A stretch of DNA of 7,379 nucleotides from DAOTTY01 sp034437575 (GCA_034437575.1 DAOTTY010000257.1:1-7379); one strand, 5' to 3'. Positions 1 to 6,469 are shown, counted from the stretch's first letter. A program made the numbers and translations. The notes: generated by a model from the sequence alone, not told the origin.

Positions 1-56
1 AGCCAGTGGGCACGAGGCGTTGTCTTTGCCTGGGGGGCGGATTGTGTTGTCGTCAT
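1..56 (-). CDS. possible 5' end of a divergent gene, truncated by window edge
   Basis: On the minus strand an ATG at 56-54 opens a frame that stays open to the window edge, encoding MTTTQSAPQAKTTPRAHW. An AGGA (70-67) lies 10 nt upstream, a normal Shine-Dalgarno distance. An earlier in-frame ATG at 89-87 would add 11 residues but has no clear ribosome site. The Thr/Ala/Gln-rich start looks like an ordinary flexible N-terminus and no family can be named. It would be transcribed divergently from the transketolase gene. The main alternative is a plus-strand C-terminal tail: one frame is open from base 1 to a TAA at 139-141, but its translation is rich in Trp, Cys and Arg and less protein-like. 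Only 18 codons are visible, so this is tentative. Confidence 0.4.
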   Translation of the reverse strand, partial: MTTTQSAPQAKTTPRAHW

Positions 57-156
57 GGCGTTGGGTTCCTGGGTGCCTATGCGGGCCATAGCTTGCCACC
101 AGACGGCGCGACCGAGTAGGGTCAAATGGCCGCAGCGTGTGTAAGCGGTCTAACAG

Positions 157-199
157 AACTATAGTTGGGCATTTGCGACACTCAGGGTTAGAGTATACG
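157..199 (+). promoter_or_regulatory. candidate tkt promoter region with palindromes
   Basis: The best pair upstream of transketolase is TTGCGA (173-178) and TATACG (194-199), but the 15-nt spacer is short, so this is a weak call. Nearby AACTATAGTT (157-166) is a perfect palindrome that gives a TATAGT -10-like hexamer on both strands, and GTATAC/ATACGTAT overlap at about 193-202. These could be divergent promoter elements or a small operator. I saw no convincing -35 for the TATAGT hexamer on either strand. Confidence 0.25.
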
Positions 200-224
200 T
201 ATCCGTTCGACAACTAAAACCAAC

Positions 225-230
225 AGGAGA
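225..230 (+). promoter_or_regulatory. ribosome binding site fixing the TTG start of tkt
   Basis: AGGAGA at 225-230 lies 6 nt before the TTG at 237-239. No ATG or GTG at the protein's expected N-terminus competes with it. The next in-frame ATG (357) would remove the conserved N-terminal HPG segment, so the TTG is the start. Confidence 0.75.
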
Positions 231-236
231 TTTGCC

Positions 237-2231
237 TTGGCTACTGCAACGACGAACATTCAAGACTTAGCCATCAACACCATTCGCACGCTGTCTATCG
301 ACGCGGTAGAAAACGCCAACAGCGGCCACCCTGGCCTGCCGCTCGGTGCTGCACCGATGGCCTACGCGCTGTGGATGGAACACATGCGCCACAACCCCAA
401 AAACCCGCACTGGTTCAACCGGGATCGCTTCGTGCTGAGTGCCGGGCACGGCAGTATGCTGCTGTACGCGCTGCTGCATTTGACGGGCTATGACCTGGCT
501 ATGGAAGAAATTAAGAACTTCCGCCAGTGGGGCAGCAAAACCCCCGGCCACCCGGAGTATCACCACACCCCCGGTGTTGAAACGACCACCGGCCCGCTGG
601 GGCAGGGCATTTCGACAGCCGTCGGTATGGCCGTCGCCGAGGCATTCCTGGCGAAGACGTTTAACCGCGAAGGCCACGAGGTTGTTGACCACTACACCTA
701 CGTTATTGCCAGTGACGGTGACCTGATGGAAGGCGTTAGCCTGGAGGCGACCTCGCTGGCCGGGCACTGGGGCCTGAATAAGCTGATTGTGCTGTACGAC
801 GCCAACGAGGTCACGTTGGACGGTGACGCGGACATGATCTTCACCGAAGATGTGCCTGCCCGCTTTCGGGCGCAGGGCTGGAACGTGATCGACGTTGAGG
901 ACGGCAATAACTACCAGCCCATTACTGAAGCCATCGCCGCCGCCAGGCAAGAGCAGGCAAAGCCCACCCTCATCGTTGTGCGAACGACCATCGGCTTTGG
1001 CAGCCCCAACAAAGCCGGAACAAGCTCATCGCATGGCTCCCCGTTGGGGGCAGACGAAGTTAAGCTGACCAAGCAAGCGCTCGGCTGGCCGTCAGAAGAA
1101 CCGTTCTTCGTCCCCGGTGAAGCGCTAGAACACTTCCACGAGACCATTGAAAAGGGCGCGGCGTGGCAGTCTGAGTGGCAGGCCAGGTTCGACGCCTACA
1201 AGGCCGCGCACCCCGATTTGGCCCAGCAGCTAGAAGATGCCATCGCGGGCAAACTCCCTGACGAGTGGGACAGCCAACTGCCGGTATTTGATAACCCCGC
1301 CGCCACGCGCAACGCGGGGGGGGACGCGCTGCGGGCCATCGCCCAGTTCATCCCGACGATGATCGGTGGTGATGCCGACCTGGCAGGCAGCACGAAAACC
1401 CTCCAGGAAGGTGAGCCGTTCACGGGGCACTTGCAGCCCGCCGCCAAAAACCTGCGCTTCGGCGTGCGTGAGCACGCGATGGGCACGATTGTGAACGGGC
1501 TGGCCCTGCATGGTGGCATCATCAAGCCGTACAGCGCCACGTTCCTGATGTTTAGTGACTACATGCGCCCGGCGATGCGCCTGGGGGCGCTGATGGGCAT
1601 CCCGACGGTGTATGTGTTCACGCACGACAGCATCGGCCTGGGCGAAGACGGCCCCACCCACCAGCCGGTTGAGCATGTGATGGCGCTGCGGGCCATCCCG
1701 AATATGTATGTCTTCCGGCCCGGCGACCCGAACGAATCTGTGGCGGCCTGGCGCACCGCGATGACGCTGGATAAGCCCGTCACGCTGATCTTCACCCGCC
1801 AGAAGATTAAGCCGCTGATTGGCGAACATGTAGATGAAGGCGTGGCGCACGGCGCTTATGTGCTGGCCGACTGCGAGGGCACATGTGATGTCATCCTGAT
1901 GGCAACGGGCAGCGAGGTAAACATCGCGCTGGAAGCCTATGACAAGCTGATGGAAGATGGCGTAAAAGCACGGCTGGTTTCGATGCCAAGCTGGGAACTG
2001 TTCGAGGAACAGGACAACGCTTACAAGGAATCGGTGCTGCCGCCCGGTGTGCGGGCGCGTGTGAGCATCGAAGCGGGCATTACGCTGGGCTGGGAGCGCT
2101 ACACGGGCCTGGATGGTGTTCGCATCGGCGTCGATACATTCGGGGCCAGCGCCCCCTATGAGCGCATCTACGAGGAATATGGCCTGACGGCAGACAAGGT
2201 TGTGGAAGCCGCAAAGGGCCTGTTAGCTTAG
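237..2231 (+). CDS. tkt: transketolase
   Basis: This is a complete 664-aa thiamine-diphosphate enzyme that moves two-carbon ketol units between sugar phosphates in the cytoplasm (pentose phosphate pathway, or Calvin cycle where present). Family length is about 660-670 aa. Visible signatures: NSGHPG with His31; SAGHGS with His71; GPLGQG (119-124); the ThDP/Mg motif SDGDLMEG (159-166) with Asp160, closed by Asn190 in YDAN; SSSHGSPLG with His266; the catalytic Glu412 in GVREHAMG; and HDSIGLGEDGPTHQPVEH (463-480) with His475. These match E. coli TktA residues His26, His66, Asp155, Asn185, His261, Glu411 and His473, so the enzyme should be active. Domain order is the ThDP-binding PP domain, the pyrimidine domain, then the C-terminal transketolase domain. 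The start is TTG with AGGAGA 6 nt upstream. It is a single gene convergent with the gcv operon. Confidence 0.97.
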   Translation: MATATTNIQDLAINTIRTLSIDAVENANSGHPGLPLGAAPMAYALWMEHMRHNPKNPHWFNRDRFVLSAGHGSMLLYALLHLTGYDLAMEEIKNFRQWGSKTPGHPEYHHTPGVETTTGPLGQGISTAVGMAVAEAFLAKTFNREGHEVVDHYTYVIASDGDLMEGVSLEATSLAGHWGLNKLIVLYDANEVTLDGDADMIFTEDVPARFRAQGWNVIDVEDGNNYQPITEAIAAARQEQAKPTLIVVRTTIGFGSPNKAGTSSSHGSPLGADEVKLTKQALGWPSEEPFFVPGEALEHFHETIEKGAAWQSEWQARFDAYKAAHPDLAQQLEDAIAGKLPDEWDSQLPVFDNPAATRNAGGDALRAIAQFIPTMIGGDADLAGSTKTLQEGEPFTGHLQPAAKNLRFGVREHAMGTIVNGLALHGGIIKPYSATFLMFSDYMRPAMRLGALMGIPTVYVFTHDSIGLGEDGPTHQPVEHVMALRAIPNMYVFRPGDPNESVAAWRTAMTLDKPVTLIFTRQKIKPLIGEHVDEGVAHGAYVLADCEGTCDVILMATGSEVNIALEAYDKLMEDGVKARLVSMPSWELFEEQDNAYKESVLPPGVRARVSIEAGITLGWERYTGLDGVRIGVDTFGASAPYERIYEEYGLTADKVVEAAKGLLA

Positions 2232-2255
2232 GCACCCGGCGGTATCCGTATCATC

Positions 2256-2279
2256 GGGGGTTTGGCGTGCCAAACCCCC
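2256..2279. terminator. hairpin terminator between convergent tkt and gcvPB
   Basis: GGGGGTTTGG (2256-2265), loop CGTG, CCAAACCCCC (2270-2279) is a perfect 10-bp stem, extendable to 11 bp if the loop closes C-G. It starts 24 nt after the transketolase stop and lies 37 nt beyond the gcvPB stop. The symmetry suits both directions. Neither strand has a real U-tract after the stem, so it may act as a pause or 3'-end stabilising hairpin rather than a classical intrinsic terminator. Confidence 0.6.
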
Positions 2280-2316
2280 ACGGCCCGGTGTAATCTGTCC
2301 GTGAAAACGCCGCACC

Positions 2317-3840
2317 CTAATCCCCGGCGACGGCGACGGCCTCGCTCTTTTCCACATCCCATGAGGGGAGCGCAGGCGCACAGCACAGAACCAACTGCTT
2401 GGCGGCCTTCACCTCATCCACGCGCTTGATTTGGGTGGTGTGCGGTGCCTCGTGGAGCAAATCGGGGTTGGTGTGGGCCTCGTCCGCGATTTTCTTCATC
2501 ACGTTCACAAAGGCATCTAACTCCTGCTTGGTTTCGGTTTCCGTCGGCTCGATGAGCAGGGCTTCTGGCACAACCAGCGGGAAGTAGTTTGTGGGCGGGT
2601 GAATGCCATAGTCCATCAGGCGCTTGCTGATGTCTAGCGCATGAATGCCGTCCACGTCTTTCCAGCGGCCTTCGATGACGAACTCATGGGCGCAGTGACG
2701 GTCATAGGGCACGGTGTAGTGGTCGCGCAGGTTGACGCGCACATAGTTCGCGTTCAGCACGGCAAAGCGCGAAATGTCCTTAATCCCCTGGGCACCGTGC
2801 GTGCGGATGTAGGTGTAAGCGCGGATGTGCATCCCGAAGTTGCCCTGGAACGTCTTCAGCCGCCCGATGGACTTCTGTGGCATAGACAGGCCGTACAGCG
2901 GCGGCTCGTCGGCGCTGCCTGCTTCTACGATGTCTACAATTGGGCCGGGCAGGTACGGCTTCAGCTTATCGTTGACGCCGACTGCGCCACAGCCGGGGCC
3001 GCCGCCGCCGTGCGGGGTGCTGAACGTCTTGTGCAGGTTGTAGTGCATCACATCAAAGCCCAGTTCACCCGGCTTGACAATGCCCATTAGCGCGTTCATG
3101 TTGGCCCCGTCCATGTACATCAGGCCGCCCGCGCCATGCACCGCTTCGATGATCTCGACGATGGTGTCGTCAAACAGGCCCAGCGTACTCGGCAGCGTAA
3201 TCATCATACCGGCGAGGGTGTCGCCGTGTTCGGCACACGCGGCCCGCAGTGCTGCCAGGTCCACGTCGCCCCGGTTGTCCGACGGCAGTTCGACCACCTC
3301 AAGCCCGGCCATCGTGACGGTTGCCGGGTTGGTGCCGTGGGCGCTGTCTGGCACGAGGACCTTAGTGCGCTGGTCGTCGCCGTTGTTCAGGTGATATTTG
3401 CGGATCATCAGGATGCCAGCGAATTCGCCCTGGGCACCGGCGGCAGGTGTTGTGCTTACGGCGTCAAAGCCGCTGATTTCACCCAGCCACGCCTGCAACT
3501 GGTAGGTCAGCGCCAGGGCACCCTGGGCGCTCTCCGGGTCAGCGTGCGGGTGAAGCTGCGCCAGCCCCGGCAGGCGGGCCATGTCCTCGTTGAGGCGCGG
3601 GTTGTACTTCATGGTACAGCTCCCCAACGGATAAAAGCCCAGGTCAATAGCGTAGTTCTTGTGGCTGAGGTTGGTAAAGTGGCGGATGACCTGCAATTCG
3701 CTCACTTCGGGCAGGTTCAGGTCGTCGCTGCGCAGCAGGTCGCTGGCGGGCAGGTCGGCTTCGGGTACGTCCAGCTTGGGCAGGTTGGCCCCGGTGCGCC
3801 CCGATGAACTCAAATCGTAGATCAAAGGTTCCATCGTCAT
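2317..3840 (-). CDS. gcvPB: glycine dehydrogenase (decarboxylating) subunit 2, P protein
   Basis: This is the 507-aa PLP-carrying half of the glycine cleavage P protein. With GcvPA it decarboxylates glycine and transfers the aminomethyl group to the lipoyl arm of GcvH. Signatures: GSCTMKYNPR (73-82); TPAAGAQGE (131-139); DSAHGTNPAT (165-174); DGANMNA (244-250), with the Asp expected to contact the PLP ring nitrogen; and NLHKTFSTPHGGGGPG (268-283), in which Lys271 should form the internal aldimine with PLP. The C-terminus is the usual helical tail plus a short variable end. The frame is open back to 3885, but the start chosen is the ATG at 3840. GAGGAG (3855-3850) sits 9 nt before it, and the longer version would overlap gcvPA. 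An ATG two codons later (3834) is possible but too far from that site. It follows the gcvPA stop by 16 nt, so it is the last gene of the operon. Confidence 0.96.
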   Translation of the reverse strand: MTMEPLIYDLSSSGRTGANLPKLDVPEADLPASDLLRSDDLNLPEVSELQVIRHFTNLSHKNYAIDLGFYPLGSCTMKYNPRLNEDMARLPGLAQLHPHADPESAQGALALTYQLQAWLGEISGFDAVSTTPAAGAQGEFAGILMIRKYHLNNGDDQRTKVLVPDSAHGTNPATVTMAGLEVVELPSDNRGDVDLAALRAACAEHGDTLAGMMITLPSTLGLFDDTIVEIIEAVHGAGGLMYMDGANMNALMGIVKPGELGFDVMHYNLHKTFSTPHGGGGPGCGAVGVNDKLKPYLPGPIVDIVEAGSADEPPLYGLSMPQKSIGRLKTFQGNFGMHIRAYTYIRTHGAQGIKDISRFAVLNANYVRVNLRDHYTVPYDRHCAHEFVIEGRWKDVDGIHALDISKRLMDYGIHPPTNYFPLVVPEALLIEPTETETKQELDAFVNVMKKIADEAHTNPDLLHEAPHTTQIKRVDEVKAAKQLVLCCAPALPSWDVEKSEAVAVAGD

Positions 3841-3849
3841 AACAATAAG

Positions 3850-3855
3850 CTCCTC
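3850..3855 (-). promoter_or_regulatory. ribosome binding site of gcvPB
   Basis: GAGGAG on the minus strand lies immediately after the gcvPA stop codon and 9 nt before the ATG at 3840. It rules out the 15-residue N-terminal extension of the open frame and indicates coupled translation of the two P-protein halves. Confidence 0.75.
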
Positions 3856-3856
3856 A

Positions 3857-5194
3857 TTAGGATGCAATCTCAGCCAGCATAGCAACGAGCATGTCGATCT
3901 CGTCGCGGCGGTTCATCTCGGTTACGGCAATCAGCATCGTGTCCGGCATGTGGTCGTAGTCGGCGCTCAGGTCATAGCCGCCAATGATCCCATGAGCAAT
4001 CAACGCCGCGTTGATTTCGCTGGCCGGGGCGGGGCACTTGACCATGAACTCGTTGAAGAACGGCTTGCTGAAGTCCACGCTAAAGCCGTCCAGCGCGTTA
4101 ATCTGCTGGGCAGCGTAGTGGGCTTTGTGGTAGTTTAACCGCGCCACCTGCTGAATGCCCTGCTTGCCCATCAGCGATAGGTAAGCAGCGGTGGCCACAC
4201 CCATCAAGCCCTGGTTGGTGCAAATGTTGCTGGTGGCCTTCTCGCGCCGGATGTCCTGTTCGCGTGGGCGCAGCGTCATGGTGAAGGCGCGGTTGCCCTC
4301 AACGTCCGTCGTTTCCCCGATGATGCGCCCGGCAATCTTGCGGATGTACTTTTGGCGGGTGGCGAAAAAGCCCAGGTACGGCCCGCCAAAGCTCAACGGG
4401 ATGCCGAGCGGCTGGCCTTCGCCCACCACAATATCGGCACCCAGTTCACCCGGCGATTTGAACAGCCCTAACGCCATCGGATTGACGACCATGACCAGCA
4501 GCGCCCCGGCCTCATGAACCCTGTCGGCCAGGTCGCGCAGGTCGTCTATCTGGCCGAAGAAGTTCGGATAGCTGACGGCCAGCATCATCGTGTCGTCGTC
4601 CAGCATGTCAATCAGGTCGGGGATGTCTGCCCGGCCCCGGTCACCGACGATTTTGAAGCTGCCGCCCTGGTGGTACGTCCGCACGATGTCGCGGTACTGC
4701 GGGTGTATGGCGTGGCTGAGGATGACCTTATTGCGCTTGCGCCGCGTGACCTCGGCGGCCATCGTGACAGCTTCGGCCAGGCTGGTGCCGCCGTCGTAGT
4801 GGCTGGCGTTGGTGGCTTCCATGCCCAGCAGCGCACACATCATGCTTTGATACTCGTAGGCCACTTGCAGCGTGCCCTGGCTCAGTTCTGGCTGATAGGG
4901 CGTGTACGCGGTGTAAAACTCACCCCGGCTGATGATGTGGTTCACCGCTGACGGAATGAAGTGGTGGTAGGCACCCGCGCCCCGGAACGTGGCGAAGTCG
5001 TGGCTGCTCTCGTTGGCCTCGGCCAACGCGGTTAATTCGGCGGCCACGTCCATCTCGCTCATCGGCTCCGGCAGGTCAATCTGCGGGAAGCGATACGCTG
5101 ACGGCACGGCCCCGAACAGGTCTTCGACGGTCGTCACGCCAATGGCAGATAGCATCTGCTGGCGCTCGGCGTCAGTATGGGGGATGTAACTCAT
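3857..5194 (-). CDS. gcvPA: glycine dehydrogenase (decarboxylating) subunit 1, P protein
   Basis: This is the 445-aa partner half of the split P protein, which forms the active alpha2beta2 enzyme with GcvPB. The fold is PLP-transferase-like but the PLP lysine is in the other subunit. Conserved blocks: YIPHTDAERQQML (3-15); FRGAGAYHHFIPSAV (70-84); EFYTAYTPYQPELSQGTLQ (92-110); the EATNASHYDGGTSLAEA segment (126-142), glycine-rich; VVGEGQPLGIPLSFGGPYLG (256-275); and REQDIRREKATSNICTNQGL (311-330). Length matches the family (about 440-450 aa). The ATG at 5194 gives the expected MSYIPHTD start. A TTG directly before it (5197) is also possible and is better spaced (10 nt against 13) from the weak GAGAGG at 5213-5208, so the start is uncertain by one codon. 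It is the middle structural gene, 112 nt after gcvH and 16 nt before the gcvPB start. Confidence 0.96.
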   Translation of the reverse strand: MSYIPHTDAERQQMLSAIGVTTVEDLFGAVPSAYRFPQIDLPEPMSEMDVAAELTALAEANESSHDFATFRGAGAYHHFIPSAVNHIISRGEFYTAYTPYQPELSQGTLQVAYEYQSMMCALLGMEATNASHYDGGTSLAEAVTMAAEVTRRKRNKVILSHAIHPQYRDIVRTYHQGGSFKIVGDRGRADIPDLIDMLDDDTMMLAVSYPNFFGQIDDLRDLADRVHEAGALLVMVVNPMALGLFKSPGELGADIVVGEGQPLGIPLSFGGPYLGFFATRQKYIRKIAGRIIGETTDVEGNRAFTMTLRPREQDIRREKATSNICTNQGLMGVATAAYLSLMGKQGIQQVARLNYHKAHYAAQQINALDGFSVDFSKPFFNEFMVKCPAPASEINAALIAHGIIGGYDLSADYDHMPDTMLIAVTEMNRRDEIDMLVAMLAEIAS

Positions 5195-5263
5195 CAATTA
5201 AACTCGGCCTCTCAAACATAACGGGTAAGCGAGAGAGGAGAGCAAAGGCAATGCAGGCGGATA

Positions 5264-5287
5264 GGCCCCCCATGCAGGGCAGGGGCC
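5264..5287 (-). other. GC-rich inverted repeat between gcvH and gcvPA
   Basis: GGCCCC (5264-5269) and GGGGCC (5282-5287) can form a 6-bp stem around a 12-nt loop in the 112-nt gcvH-gcvPA spacer. The spacer also has a direct repeat of GCATGG on the minus strand. No U-tract follows, so it is unlikely to terminate fully. It could stabilise the upstream gcvH message or tune the H to P protein ratio; that role is inference. Confidence 0.25.
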
Positions 5288-5306
5288 ATGCCGCGCAGCA
5301 GGCCGC

Positions 5307-5693
5307 CTAGCGGGTATCGCAGAAGGCGTCGTAATCCTGGGCGCTCATCATGCCGTCGGTGCTGCCGGTGATCTTGATTTTGATGATCCAGCCCTCATCG
5401 AAAGGGGAGGCGTTGATGGTTTCTGGGGTGTCTTCCAGGGCGGTGTTCACTTCGACGATTTCACCATCGACAGGCATGTTGAGGTCTGCGGCTGCCTTGA
5501 CGGATTCCACCGTCCCGAACGCCTCGCCCCGCTTGAAGGTTTCGCCGACTTCTGGCAGTTCGATGAATACAATGTCGTTAAGGGCATCCTGGGCATAGTC
5601 GGTAATGCCGGCGGTGCCGTTGTCGCCATCGACTAGCAGCCATTCATCGCTCTTCTGGTAGAGCAAGTTGTCTGGGGTTTTGAAATCCGTCAT
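5307..5693 (-). CDS. gcvH: glycine cleavage system H protein (lipoyl carrier)
   Basis: This is the 128-aa lipoyl-domain protein that shuttles the aminomethyl group from P protein to T protein and is reoxidised by Lpd. Length is typical (about 125-130 aa). The lipoylation motif is GTVESVKAAAD (60-70) with Lys66 as the attachment site. Flanking family blocks are HEW-like SDEWLLVDGD (15-24), GITDYAQDALNDIVFIELPEVG (29-50, unusually well kept) and the C-terminal helix MMSAQDYDAF. The true start is the ATG at 5693, where GAGGAG (5705-5700) lies 6 nt upstream. The frame is open 59 codons further, but that stretch is the riboswitch leader, not protein. It is the first gene of the glycine-regulated transcript, with gcvPA and gcvPB following on the same strand. 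Confidence 0.96.
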   Translation of the reverse strand: MTDFKTPDNLLYQKSDEWLLVDGDNGTAGITDYAQDALNDIVFIELPEVGETFKRGEAFGTVESVKAAADLNMPVDGEIVEVNTALEDTPETINASPFDEGWIIKIKITGSTDGMMSAQDYDAFCDTR

Positions 5694-5699
5694 GCTGTT

Positions 5700-5705
5700 C
5701 TCCTC
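5700..5705 (-). promoter_or_regulatory. ribosome binding site of gcvH
   Basis: GAGGAG on the minus strand lies 6 nt before the ATG at 5693 and 19 nt after the leader terminator's U-run. It fixes the start and shows that translation begins only if transcription passes the terminator. Confidence 0.75.
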
Positions 5706-5724
5706 GGTAGTGTGTGTTTGAACT

Positions 5725-5755
5725 AAAAAAGGCACACACGCGGTTGCTGTGTACC
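5725..5755 (-). terminator. intrinsic terminator in the gcvH leader (riboswitch expression platform)
   Basis: On the minus strand GGTACACA (5755-5748) pairs with TGTGTGCC (5738-5731), with one G-U pair. The loop can add two more GC pairs around AACC, and UUUUUU (5730-5725) follows directly. This is a textbook Rho-independent terminator placed between the glycine aptamer and the gcvH ribosome site. It implies control by premature termination, relieved when glycine binds. I could not identify the alternative antiterminator pairing with certainty. Confidence 0.75.
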
Positions 5756-5770
5756 CTGTTGGCGGTGATC

Positions 5771-5899
5771 TCACGTCCAGAGTGTTGCACTTTACCCGTC
5801 CTGATGGCCTGAGAGTTTCACGCTGCGGTTCGCAACGCCGCCGCGCTTGCCCCTTCGGCGGCCCGCACACTTGGCAGGCACTCTCCGGGTGAAGCGTGA
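5771..5899 (-). ncRNA. glycine riboswitch, single aptamer
   Basis: The minus strand carries the conserved glycine aptamer blocks in order and spacing: GGAGAG (5886-5881); a P2-like stem GCCTGC/GCGGGC; CGCCGAAGGGGCAAGCG; a variable P3 arm; then GTGAAACTCTCAGGC and CAGGACGGGTAAAG. P1 can be built from CTTCACCC (5894-5887) with GGGTAAAG (5797-5790), one mismatch. Only one full aptamer is present. The downstream ACTCTGGA, which in tandem riboswitches opens the second aptamer, is followed by just a short segment (CGTGAGATCACC). CGTGA there (5775-5771) can pair with TCACG (5899-5895) in the 5' leader, as in leader-linker pairing of known glycine riboswitches. Established role: glycine binding turns on glycine catabolism genes, which fits the gcvH-gcvPA-gcvPB operon 78 nt downstream. 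Confidence 0.95.
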
Positions 5900-5910
5900 T
5901 TTATAGCCTG

Positions 5911-5939
5911 ATTGTATCCAGCACAATTCCGCTTGGCAA
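5911..5939 (-). promoter_or_regulatory. sigma70-type promoter of the gcv operon
   Basis: TTGCCA (5939-5934), a 17-nt spacer, and TACAAT (5916-5911) each match 5 of 6 consensus bases. Transcription should start near 5904, just before the riboswitch, giving a leader of about 210 nt to gcvH. The -35 lies 9 nt beyond the stop codon of the unknown upstream gene, so the operon has its own promoter in addition to any read-through. Confidence 0.75.
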
Positions 5940-5948
5940 CAACCAAAA

Positions 5949-6371
5949 TCAGGACGCCGTTTCTTGGGGCACCTCGATGTGCAGCCACGCACACAACGCC
6001 TGGCGCGCCTCGGCTGGCAAGCTCAGGTTAAACGTCAGGTGGCCGCGAGCATCACTGGCGAGCGTGGGCCGCATCAACAGGGAGCCATCCGAGCGCAGGC
6101 CCAACGACAGATACGCCTCGGTGCTGCCCACCTGCCGCGTGGTAATTGGCCCGTCCACCGGGTTGAGGCGGGCGATGGTTTGCGCCAGTTCGTCATAAGG
6201 CAGGCGCAGCGCCAGTTCAATCGGGCCATAGTTGGACGACATCAGCACATGCTCGCCCTCGCGCCGCACCATCATGGAGGGGTAGTCGTGGGTACCCTTC
6301 TCGCCGTAGATCGACATAATCCCGCTGTCGGCGTCGGTTTCAACACGGAACAGGCTTCTAAACTGTCTCAT
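5949..6371 (-). CDS. hypothetical protein, 140 aa, upstream of the gcv operon
   Basis: I do not recognise this protein. It starts with ATG at 6371 and ends in TGA just before the gcv promoter. It is soluble, without a signal peptide, transmembrane segment or Cys/His metal cluster. The N-terminal half (MRQFRSLFRVETDADSG...) and the middle (about 15-60) alternate hydrophobic and polar residues like a beta-rich domain. It contains MSSNYGPIELALRLPYDEL (44-62), and the end (about 118-137) contains an amphipathic helix, LPAEARQALCAWLHIEVP. The ribosome site is weak (GAAAG-like, about 10 nt upstream). It has its own extended -10 promoter 32 nt upstream, and codon use resembles its neighbours. It is on the same strand as gcvH but separated by the riboswitch and promoter. 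A link to glycine metabolism is only positional. Confidence 0.75.
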   Translation of the reverse strand: MRQFRSLFRVETDADSGIMSIYGEKGTHDYPSMMVRREGEHVLMSSNYGPIELALRLPYDELAQTIARLNPVDGPITTRQVGSTEAYLSLGLRSDGSLLMRPTLASDARGHLTFNLSLPAEARQALCAWLHIEVPQETAS

Positions 6372-6409
6372 GGGTTTGCTTTCAGGTTATGGGGTTAACA
6401 TCACTTCAA

Positions 6410-6418
6410 ATTATAACA
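6410..6418 (-). promoter_or_regulatory. extended -10 promoter for the 140-aa hypothetical gene
   Basis: On the minus strand TGTTATAAT (6418-6410) is a perfect TATAAT with the TGn extension. No good -35 lies 16-18 nt upstream, as expected for an extended -10 promoter. Predicted transcription start is near 6403, giving a leader of about 30 nt to the ATG at 6371. Confidence 0.6.
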
Positions 6419-6448
6419 TGACCGTGCCAACCGCATTATCGAAAGCAC

Positions 6449-6463
6449 CTCAATGAGATTGAG
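6449..6463. repeat. 15-bp inverted repeat, possible operator
   Basis: CTCAATGAGATTGAG has perfect 6-bp arms around GAG. It sits in the 158-nt divergent gap between the extended -10 of the leftward gene and the possible -35 of the rightward gene, a position suited to a dimeric repressor or activator controlling both. The binding protein is unknown and a chance palindrome is possible. Confidence 0.3.
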
Positions 6464-6469
6464 TATCTA

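Noticed and set aside
1..141. Plus-strand frame open from the window edge to a TAA at 139-141, as the end of an upstream gene
   Set aside because: Its composition (many Trp, Arg and Cys) is not protein-like, and the minus-strand reading has a ribosome site and a better N-terminus; not fully excluded.
267..950. 227-aa open frame on the minus strand inside tkt, and other minus-strand frames across 698-1850
   Set aside because: They lie antisense to a clearly functional transketolase; the translations show no family pattern and are explained by GC-rich codon bias.
3136..3807. 223-aa plus-strand open frame, and similar ones at 2641-3090, 4191-4517 and 4514-4951
   Set aside because: They are antisense to gcvPB and gcvPA, have no ribosome sites and no recognisable motifs.
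3841..3885. 15-codon N-terminal extension of gcvPB
   Set aside because: It would overlap the end of gcvPA and include the Shine-Dalgarno sequence itself.
5694..5870. 59-codon N-terminal extension of gcvH
   Set aside because: It covers the glycine riboswitch and terminator; a strong ribosome site precedes the ATG at 5693, giving the normal H protein length.
5790..5899. Tandem (two-aptamer) glycine riboswitch
   Set aside because: Only one set of conserved blocks is present; the second GCCGAAGG/CTCAGG set is missing before the terminator.
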